Positions 9,185 to 15,823 of a DNA stretch of 37,619 nt are shown here, in pieces. This DNA is from Verrucomicrobiia bacterium (lineage in GTDB: Bacteria > Verrucomicrobiota > Verrucomicrobiia > Limisphaerales > JADLHS01): assembly GCA_026125285.1 (NCBI GenBank), contig JAHCLO010000049.1, positions 1 to 37,619 on the forward strand. Direction: 5' to 3'. Both the position numbers and the translations under genes were made by a program. Numbering within the stretch: position 1 is the stretch's first letter; each line of letters opens with the position of its first letter. The notes beneath the pieces are model-generated. The model saw nothing but the letters and a program-made list of their open reading frames with translations, searched no databases and was not told the DNA's origin.

Positions 9185-9222
9185 CCCTCTCCAATCGGAT
9201 TGGAGAGGGGCTGGGGGTGAGG
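9185..9222. repeat. CCCTCTCC palindromic repeat, copy 1
   Basis: CCCTCTCCAATC, a central G, and GATTGGAGAGGG form a 25-bp near-perfect palindrome (9185-9209), followed by a tail rich in GGGTGAGG. It is inserted within the parE fragment: the alignment offset to intact parE changes by 45 bp across it. The CCCTCTCC...GGAGAGGG...GTGAGG pattern is a widespread dispersed repeat type; further versions are at 9353-9400 and 14015-14053. Confidence 0.7.
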
Positions 9223-9352
9223 TGCGCGGCGAAGCTCTCTTCACCGCCTGCAACTCTTTCCGCAACTCCTGCGTGTCTTTGACCTTCGCGATGATGGTCT
9301 CGACGAAAAATGTTCATGCTTTTGGAAAAACGTTTTCCGCTCGGGCAAAAAA

Positions 9353-9400
9353 CCCTTCTCCGCATCGGATGGGGAGAAGGTGGCAAAGCCGGATGAGGTG
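9353..9400. repeat. CCTTCTCC palindromic repeat, copy 2
   Basis: CCCTTCTCC at 9353 pairs with GGGGAGAAGG ending at 9380, and a GCCGGATGAGG tail follows. It has the same design as the repeat at 9185-9222 but a different loop and tail. It lies just beyond the last recognisable parE-like bases. Confidence 0.65.
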
Positions 9401-9412
9401 AACGCGCCACTC

Positions 9413-9472
9413 GCCCCGTGGGATAGGCGGCAGCACGGAAAATGTAACCGATGGTCAATTATCCCACGGGGC
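9413..9472. repeat. 60-bp palindromic element, copy 2
   Basis: GCCCCGTGGGATA (9413-9425) and TATCCCACGGGGC (9460-9472) are perfect 13-bp inverted repeats around a 34-bp centre. Ends and overall size match the element at 9039-9100, but the centres do not align by eye, so the ends seem to be the conserved part. No reading frame. Confidence 0.75.
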
Positions 9473-9716
9473 AAGTTCTCTTAAAAACCGGTTCGTGAGT
9501 CCAGCTTGCAGTCGGGCCTCACGCGGACAACGTGCGCGGGCCGTGCAGTCGAATCCGAGTTCAACGTGAAGGCGCGGAGAATTTCGAGTACGGATCGCAC
9601 CGATGGACAGTGATTCAAAAGACTGACAGCCGTGGAGTGGCAGAACTCCTGTGCTTGTCGGGGCACGCAACTGTTGAGTATCGTTTGCGCGGCACGCTCG
9701 AATCAGTTTTGAAACC

Positions 9717-12700
9717 ATGCCAGCAGCGAACGACATCGTCATTCAGAGATATTTGGACCGGCTGCATCACTCGGCTCGACGCAGCGGTTTGCTTTACGCT
9801 TTTCCGACAAAATCGGTGAAGCGCCTCGACTTGACGCGGCTTCGTGTGGCCGACGCGTCGCTTCCAAACGAGGCGATTACCCGGCTCGTCAAGAGTGAGA
9901 GTGGAAGACTTCAGTTCGACTTGGACATTTCTCAGCGAGAGTTCGAAGAGGAAGGCACTGGGCAAGGCGGTCAGCCTACTCCTGCGCTGACCAAAGGCGG
10001 TGAAAATGGCGCGCAACAAGTACTTTATTACGCGTTGACCAACGGCTTGGCCCGAACCGCAGAAGCGTTCAAACGCGAAACGGGAGTGCGAAGTTTGTGG
10101 CTGGCGTATCCGTTGTTTTATGCCCGCGTCGAAGATGAGACGGGCAAGTCCACGAACATCTTGTCGCCTGTTTTTCTTTGGCCGGTCAAGATTGAAGCTC
10201 CACTGCAATTTCAAGGACGAGTTGTCATCTCACGAGATCAAGACGCGGGCGGCCCGAAATACAACAAGGCTCTCGACATTTGGATCGCCAAGCATTTGAA
10301 CTTCAATCCCGACGACCCAAGCCGCGCCGAGTTCGACGAGATTTCGCGCGCGCAGTTGGAAGAAGTTGTCAGGCGGCTTTACCAAGGGCTGCGTCCAGCG
10401 CCGGCTGTCTCGCTGCTGGGCGAGCCGCTCCCGATTCCAGATCGGCATTCGCTCGAAAAAACGTCTTCGCCTCGCGTCCTGAACTCCGGGGTTTTGGGCT
10501 TGATACAATGGGAGAACCAAGCGCTGACGCATGACTTGGAAAACCTGCTGAAGGACAGCAAGACGACCGAACTTCTGAATGATTTTCTCTCCGGTAGAGG
10601 CCGAGAAACGAACCGCGAAATTGTCATCCCGCCAGAGCACGACCGTTTTCATGTGACGGACGCCGACCCTTCGCAGGAGCGAGCCGTCTGGCTTGCTCGC
10701 AACGGGCCAGGGCTGGTTGTTCATGGTCCGCCCGGCACAGGGAAGTCACAAACCATCGTGAACATGGTGGCCGATTCTCTCGCGCACGGGCAGCGCGTGT
10801 TGGTCATCTGCCAGAAGCGCGCCGCCATCGATGTGGTGGCCGCGCGCCTAAAGGCGCACGGACTCGGCGAACTGTTCTGCGTGGTTCACGACAGCGAATC
10901 GGACAGAACTCAAACGATTCTCGGAATCAAGAGCCAAATTGCGGATTTCAACAGCCGGGCGACCACAACCACCGTCACAATCCGGCGTTCGCAATTGGCA
11001 AAGGAGATCGAGCGGCTTGAGAATCAATTGAGCGAGTATAGCGAGGCGGTCTGTGGGTTGGGCAGCTTCGGTTTGCCATATCGCGACCTTTTGGCAAAGG
11101 CCGCGAAGCTGTGCGCCGGAGACGAGCGCGTTCATCCGAACGACCGACTCAAATCACTTTTTGTCGGACGTACGCTCGATGATTTGGCGGAGATTGAAGG
11201 TGAAATCAAAGCCACCGGCGAATTGTGGGAACGCGCTCGACCGAAAACCAATCCGTGGCGATTTCGTAGCGCGGATGTCTCGATTGATCCAATCGCACGA
11301 GATTCACTCCAGCAGGACTTGGCCGCGATTTCTTCTCCCGACGAAACGCATACCAAATTCGTCGTGGAACGGGGCAAGGGATTCGCCATCGCGAGCGATC
11401 CCCATGACTTTGCTGAAAGAGAGGCGCGGTGGTTGGAACAAATCAAGTCGGCGACAGGCCCTAGTCTTTTCGAGGCGTGTTGTCTTTGGCTGGGCCGGTT
11501 GACAACGGATGGGCGTGGCCCGCTCGATAGTGCCGTTGCGGAAATACAACCATTGCTTGCACGCTTCGCTTCAACCTCTCGCGATCGTTACGACGAAACA
11601 TATGCACAAGAGTTCCGTTCAATGGACGTGTCGCTTGCCAAGCATCGGCTCGAAGTCACCGCTGCGCTGGTCGAGTTGGAGACGAAATGGTGGCGCTGGT
11701 TCAGTCCCGCGTTTCATCGCCTGCACAAAGAATTGAAGGTTTCGCTTGGGCGACTCGGGCGAACGACTCCTGAGGAGTTGGAGCGGTTGCGTGGGTTCTG
11801 GCTGGTGTGGCTCGACCGCCAGTATTGGGCCTTGTGCTTTTCTCTTGCCTTGGCTGCCGAGGCCGAATCCGAGCCGTGGTTCAAACAAGTCATCAGCCAC
11901 TTCGCTCAAGGCAACGCTGCGGATTTGGCAACCGACCTTCAGCAACTCTCCCTCACCATCGAACGAGCGCCTTTGGTCGCCGCAGTTGTGAAAGAGCTTG
12001 AAGGGCTGAACCGTTGGTTCAAGGCGGGCTTTGTCGCTGCATTGCGGAAGCGAGTCTGTGCTGGAGAATCCCTCAAAGAGCGGATCACCGAGATTGCCGA
12101 GGGCTTCGCCGGTTTGGACGCGCTTCAAATGCTTGACCTCAATCGTCCGTACCGCGACGAATTAATCCGCGACGTTTTGGAAATCTTGGAAACGGACGAG
12201 CCGGAGACTGTTCCCAAGCCAGGCACATCAGAGCGCTGGTGGAAGATCGTGCAATTATCAGCGTTCATAAGTTGGAAGGAGACTTGTGAAACCCAACGCC
12301 CCGTGTTGCGACGCATGAACGTAGCACAATTCGAGCAGAGCCAACGCCGGCTTGCGACTGCGCTCGAAGAAAAGCGGGAGTTGGAAGTGGCGTTCGTGCG
12401 CGAAGTTTGGCACGAGCGGCAAGCGACGCGGCGCAAGGGCGACTTTAACGGCGTCCTCGTCACCCGCGGACCAAACAGCAAACGACTTCGCCAAGTCGTG
12501 GAGTTGGGTCAGGCCGTCGGCTTGTTTGATTTCCGTCCTTGCTGGCTGACAAACCCAAACACCGCGAGCCAGATAATGCCGCTCGCGGAGAAGTCGTTTG
12601 ATTTGGTGATTTTCGACGAAGCTTCGCAGTGTCCAATTGAGCAGGCAGTCCCGGCCATCTATCGGGCTAAGCGTCTTGTGGTGGCCGGTGATGAAAAGCA

Positions 12701-13970
12701 ATTGCCGCCGACTGCGTTCTTCCAATCCGGCTTCAGCTTCGGGGATGAACCGGCCGAGGAAAGCGAGCAGGAGTCGGTCGAGAACGTGGACGTGGATGAG
12801 CAACTCGCCGCAGCCAGCCAGCAACAGGCGCTGGCCGTCACTGATTTACTTGAGGCGTCGAAGCCGCTGCTGCGCGACTGCTTGCTGAACATTCATTATC
12901 GTTCCGAGCATCCGACGCTGATTTCGTTTTCCAATCACGCTTTCTATTCCGGGCGACTGCAAATGCCGCCCTCGGTTCACCGCAAAGTGTCCAATGCGCC
13001 GTTGCTGCTGATTGAGGCGAATGGTGTCTATGATAAGAAGCAGAATGTGGCCGAAGCCCGACAAGTCGTCAGCCTGCTCCGGAAAATCTGGTTGGCCGAT
13101 GGGCAACCTCCGACAGTCGGTGTCGTGACATTCAACGAAGTGCAGCGGGATCTGATTGAAGACATGCTGCTGGACGAAGCAGCAAAAGACTCGGCATTTC
13201 AGGCTCGCTACGTCGAAGAACGAAATCGGGTTGAACACGAACAGGATGTCGGCTTCTTCGTAAAAAACTTGGAGTCGGTGCAGGGGGATGAGCGAGACGT
13301 GATGATTTTTTCGACAACTTTTGGGCGCGATCCGCAAGGACAGTTCCGACGTTTCTTTGGACCGATCAATCAACTTGGCGGTGAACGTCGTCTCAACGTG
13401 GCGATCACTCGCGCGAAGAAACGCAATTATGTCATCACCTCGATGCCGCTTCACGAAATCTCGGACGCACTGGCTGGCGGCGGCGTGCCTGTGGGCATCT
13501 CTGTTGGCGGACGCGACTACCTTCACGCATACATGCAATACGTGAGGGCTGTTTCCAACCAAGACCCGGACGCGCAACAGCAAACGCTTACCCTCGTGGG
13601 CAGGTTGGCGACCATGGCCGGCGCAATGCCTAGCGCAGGCAAGGAAGACTCACTCTTTGAGGCTGAAGTTCGTGATGCCCTCACCGCGCTCGGCCACACA
13701 ACGGTGTCACAAGTTGGCGAAAGCGGGTTTCGAATTGATCTCGCTGTTGTCCATCCCAATCCAGAGCGGGGGTACGTGCTCGGTATTGAATGTGACGGCA
13801 AATCGTATCATTCCGAATGGACGGCACGCGCTCGGGATGTCTGGCGTCAGCGCATTTTGGAGCACCGCGGTTGGAAGATTCATCGCATCTGGTCAACGAA
13901 CTGGTGGCTGGATCGTGATTTTGAACTCCGCAAACTTGTTGCGCGCATCAAGTCGCTGACCGGACCGTGA
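9717..13970 (+). CDS. SF1 helicase with C-terminal Vsr/MTES_1575-like nuclease (probable defence protein)
   Basis: This 1417-residue protein has Walker A GPPGTGKS at about 337-344, followed by a motif Ia-like region (VLVICQKRAAIDVVAARL). After a long insertion with coiled-coil character comes Walker B VIFDEASQC (D967-E968), then GDEKQLPPTAF, VQGDERDVMIFSTTFGRD (about 1187) and LNVAITRAKKR (about 1225). Together these are the motifs of COG1112/DNA2-NAM7-like SF1B helicases. Residues of about 1311-1417 look like a PD-(D/E)XK nuclease of the Vsr/REase_MTES_1575 type: LFEAEVRDAL, FRIDLAVV and GIECDGKSYH. The N-terminal 300 residues may be a diverged DUF4011-like region. Single-protein helicase-nucleases of this design recur in anti-phage islands. 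The DUF4411/ImmA-IrrE pair downstream supports that context. The codon pattern looks less GC-rich than neighbouring metabolic genes, suggesting transfer. Confidence 0.88.
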   Translation: MPAANDIVIQRYLDRLHHSARRSGLLYAFPTKSVKRLDLTRLRVADASLPNEAITRLVKSESGRLQFDLDISQREFEEEGTGQGGQPTPALTKGGENGAQQVLYYALTNGLARTAEAFKRETGVRSLWLAYPLFYARVEDETGKSTNILSPVFLWPVKIEAPLQFQGRVVISRDQDAGGPKYNKALDIWIAKHLNFNPDDPSRAEFDEISRAQLEEVVRRLYQGLRPAPAVSLLGEPLPIPDRHSLEKTSSPRVLNSGVLGLIQWENQALTHDLENLLKDSKTTELLNDFLSGRGRETNREIVIPPEHDRFHVTDADPSQERAVWLARNGPGLVVHGPPGTGKSQTIVNMVADSLAHGQRVLVICQKRAAIDVVAARLKAHGLGELFCVVHDSESDRTQTILGIKSQIADFNSRATTTTVTIRRSQLAKEIERLENQLSEYSEAVCGLGSFGLPYRDLLAKAAKLCAGDERVHPNDRLKSLFVGRTLDDLAEIEGEIKATGELWERARPKTNPWRFRSADVSIDPIARDSLQQDLAAISSPDETHTKFVVERGKGFAIASDPHDFAEREARWLEQIKSATGPSLFEACCLWLGRLTTDGRGPLDSAVAEIQPLLARFASTSRDRYDETYAQEFRSMDVSLAKHRLEVTAALVELETKWWRWFSPAFHRLHKELKVSLGRLGRTTPEELERLRGFWLVWLDRQYWALCFSLALAAEAESEPWFKQVISHFAQGNAADLATDLQQLSLTIERAPLVAAVVKELEGLNRWFKAGFVAALRKRVCAGESLKERITEIAEGFAGLDALQMLDLNRPYRDELIRDVLEILETDEPETVPKPGTSERWWKIVQLSAFISWKETCETQRPVLRRMNVAQFEQSQRRLATALEEKRELEVAFVREVWHERQATRRKGDFNGVLVTRGPNSKRLRQVVELGQAVGLFDFRPCWLTNPNTASQIMPLAEKSFDLVIFDEASQCPIEQAVPAIYRAKRLVVAGDEKQLPPTAFFQSGFSFGDEPAEESEQESVENVDVDEQLAAASQQQALAVTDLLEASKPLLRDCLLNIHYRSEHPTLISFSNHAFYSGRLQMPPSVHRKVSNAPLLLIEANGVYDKKQNVAEARQVVSLLRKIWLADGQPPTVGVVTFNEVQRDLIEDMLLDEAAKDSAFQARYVEERNRVEHEQDVGFFVKNLESVQGDERDVMIFSTTFGRDPQGQFRRFFGPINQLGGERRLNVAITRAKKRNYVITSMPLHEISDALAGGGVPVGISVGGRDYLHAYMQYVRAVSNQDPDAQQQTLTLVGRLATMAGAMPSAGKEDSLFEAEVRDALTALGHTTVSQVGESGFRIDLAVVHPNPERGYVLGIECDGKSYHSEWTARARDVWRQRILEHRGWKIHRIWSTNWWLDRDFELRKLVARIKSLTGP

Positions 13971-14014
13971 TCCGCGTTCGTCGGAGTTTTATCTGCGGTT
14001 GCACAGAATACCGA

Positions 14015-14053
14015 CTCCTCACCCCGGCCCTTTCCACGTTCGCGGAGGAGAGG
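14015..14053. repeat. CCCTCTCC-type repeat, inverted copy 3
   Basis: CTCCTCACCCCGGCCC followed by TTTCC and GGAGGAGAGG is an inverted, worn member of the repeat type seen at 9185 and 9353. It occupies part of the 150-bp gap between the converging helicase and DUF4411 genes, where a bidirectional hairpin could also help end transcription. Confidence 0.5.
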
Positions 14054-14120
14054 AAGAATCATTTCGTGGACGCTGACCGGGCGTAGGTGCTTGCACGCGG
14101 CGTGCGGCGCATGATTTCGT

Positions 14121-14609
14121 TCACGTCCCAAGAACGAACCTCGCCTTTTCGACGCGAAGCATTTCGTAAGGGTTTACGCACTTGATGCCAACACCGATGC
14201 ACGCGTTCGGTATCTTGATCTTCTTGGTGGACGCCGCTGCCACTTCATGCGTCACCACCGTGTGCCCATGAGCCAGTCCGTGTGCGACGAGATAAAAGTC
14301 GGCGACTTGCAGGAATGTGCTGACCGCCGCCGGCTCGTAGTTTTGGCCGGTGGCCCAACTGCTCACCGTTGCCAAAGCTGGAAGGATCGCAGAATCGGGT
14401 TTCAGAAAGAAAGTGTCGCCCCGTCCGGCTGCCCAAGTTGCGAGTTCATCTGCGCCTGCTTGAATTTCATCACCGACCTTTTCAGTGCTGAAAACCAACT
14501 TCTTCGCATTGGCCGCGATCAGCCAGTCCCAAAACGCCGGACAAAAATCCAAACCGTAATGCAGGTTCTTCGCCTGAATGAACACATCGGAATCTAGGAG
14601 ATAACTCAT
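14121..14609 (-). CDS. DUF4411 PIN-like protein (putative toxin)
   Basis: A 162-residue protein beginning MSYLLDSDVFIQAKNLHYGLDFCPAFWDWL, the hallmark start of DUF4411, a PIN-like family. Candidate acidic active-site residues are D6 and D8, with further acidic positions in STEKVGDEI and in VADFYLVAHGLAHG. The start codon overlaps the stop of the upstream XRE-ImmA/IrrE gene by four bases (ATGA), indicating translational coupling. In this family that partner order is common, and the pair is expected to act as a toxin-antitoxin-like or stress-response module in which the PIN-like protein is an RNase. Toxicity has not been shown here; that is inference from family and context. Confidence 0.85.
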   Translation of the reverse strand: MSYLLDSDVFIQAKNLHYGLDFCPAFWDWLIAANAKKLVFSTEKVGDEIQAGADELATWAAGRGDTFFLKPDSAILPALATVSSWATGQNYEPAAVSTFLQVADFYLVAHGLAHGHTVVTHEVAAASTKKIKIPNACIGVGIKCVNPYEMLRVEKARFVLGT

Positions 14610-15754
14610 GTTAACCCCACCCCCAGGCTTCGTCCCAATTCTTTGAACGTCGAGAGTTTCGAGAACCCGAGCATCCTGAAGGCGTCATTGTAACGTGTCT
14701 GACCTTCCAGCGTGCTCGTAACCAACGCTGCCGCGAAGCGCTTGCTCACGCGGGCGGCTTGCGTCAGGTAGAAGTTCCCTCCAGCGCCGCGCGGAATCGC
14801 CCGCAGTCGCTCCACCTCCGCGTGATAGGCATCCCAGAATTCCTGCCGGGTCAGCCCGCCCACGTCGAGAATGCGACGCAAAATCACCAGCGTGCTCACC
14901 TTGAATCGTCTGGCCAACCGATTGGCTTCATCCGGCACTGCGGCAGCGGAATTAAATTCGTGACGCATCAATTCGAGCGGCACGAGCAGTTCGGCGGCGA
15001 CCTCATTGCACCAGCGCTCCACGGCCTGATCTGGCACCAATACCGGCTGCGAATCTGACACAGCGGATTGGCCCAGCCAAATGTGAGCCAACTCATGGGC
15101 CAGTGTAAACATCTGCCCCGCCTTGGTATCCGCACCGTTGATGAACACCAACGGCGCCAGGTCGTCGGCCATTGCAAAGCCGCGAAATTCCTGTGGATCC
15201 AAATGCCGATAGTTGTTGTTGTGAACCACGCCGTTGCACATCACCAGGATGCCCAAGCCGTCCGCCTGTTCGATGAAATGGCGGAGTGCTTCCGTCCAGG
15301 ACGGCATCTGCCGGCGCTGATTTACGTCGAACCCCAGCGCCGTGCGAATACGGGCTGCTGTGCGGATAACGTCGTCCTGCACACGCACCGAACCGACAAA
15401 CGCCAGCGGACTCTCACCCATTGAGCGCGCGTAGTTCCGAAACCACTCCTGCCGTTGCTGGCAAACGTAAATTGTATCCAGCAGATCCGGCGACGGATGA
15501 CCGATGCGCTCGTTGGCCGGGGCACGAAAGTCCGGAATCGGGACTCGCTCCACCGGCGGTTCGGGCAAAAACAGATAACCGATTGGCGTGTAGGTCGCTT
15601 TCGCGAACGCCTCCAATTGCTTCAGTGTTGGTTGAGCCGTGCCGCTTTCCCACGAAGTTAAATGAGGGAACTTGTCCTCCAAATCGGTGCGATCAAACCC
15701 CGCGCGCTCGCAAGCCCAGCGCAGCAACTTGGGTTGAACGGCAACGCGATTCAT
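14606..15754 (-). CDS. XRE-type HTH / ImmA-IrrE metallopeptidase (putative antitoxin)
   Basis: A 382-residue protein. Residues of about 8-62 form a degenerate XRE helix-turn-helix (LLRWACERAGF...LTSWESGTAQPTLKQLEAFAKAT). The COG2856/ImmA-IrrE domain follows, with the zinc-protease motif HELAH at H220-H224 and a downstream conserved glutamate region (WCNEVAAELLVPLELM). It overlaps the DUF4411 gene by ATGA and is transcribed first. Proteins of this class regulate mobile or toxin genes by DNA binding and regulated proteolysis. Pairing with DUF4411 is a recurring arrangement. The gene ends about 70 bp from the parE stop with both on the minus strand, so read-through from parE is possible. Confidence 0.9.
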   Translation of the reverse strand: MNRVAVQPKLLRWACERAGFDRTDLEDKFPHLTSWESGTAQPTLKQLEAFAKATYTPIGYLFLPEPPVERVPIPDFRAPANERIGHPSPDLLDTIYVCQQRQEWFRNYARSMGESPLAFVGSVRVQDDVIRTAARIRTALGFDVNQRRQMPSWTEALRHFIEQADGLGILVMCNGVVHNNNYRHLDPQEFRGFAMADDLAPLVFINGADTKAGQMFTLAHELAHIWLGQSAVSDSQPVLVPDQAVERWCNEVAAELLVPLELMRHEFNSAAAVPDEANRLARRFKVSTLVILRRILDVGGLTRQEFWDAYHAEVERLRAIPRGAGGNFYLTQAARVSKRFAAALVTSTLEGQTRYNDAFRMLGFSKLSTFKELGRSLGVGLT

Positions 15755-15823
15755 ACCGAAAACCTAGCGAACTTCCGTCGCTGTTTCAATTGCCGAAAAG
15801 GTGGTGCGGGGTTGCGTCAGATT

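Larger units (their letters stand above)
8789..9305 (-). pseudogene. Internal fragment of parE, interrupted by palindromic insertions
   Basis: This is a second, partial copy of the ParE gene at 15824-17833, in the same orientation. Bases 8789-9043 align without gaps to 16291-16545 with about eight differences by eye, encoding the stretch from GTMVFICEGQSAAGS to ATDADVDG. After a roughly 60-bp palindromic insertion, 9103-9177 continues the match (16541-16615). After a second insertion of about 45 bp, 9228-9305 matches again (to about 16698) but with more differences. No ATP-binding half and no C-terminus are present, so it cannot make a functional subunit. An open frame of 119 codons (8736-9095) across the best-preserved part has a non-homologous start and tail. 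It appears to be a decaying duplicate rather than a gene. Confidence 0.9.
9306..9716. other. Repeat-rich non-coding stretch before the helicase gene
   Basis: This 411-bp stretch has no convincing gene. It holds a CCTTCTCC/GGGAGAAGG palindrome (9353-9380), the second 60-bp GTGGGATA element (9413-9472) and about 240 bp without recognisable genes. Short open frames here are low-complexity in codon use and match nothing. The helicase promoter should lie here, but no convincing -35/-10 pair and no Shine-Dalgarno sequence were found before its ATG. An in-frame TGA about 42 bp upstream rules out a longer helicase N-terminus. Confidence 0.6.

Noticed and set aside
9455..9819. Short open frames on both strands between the parE fragment and the helicase gene
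   Set aside because: They overlap palindromic repeats or the helicase start and have arginine-rich, unspecific composition.
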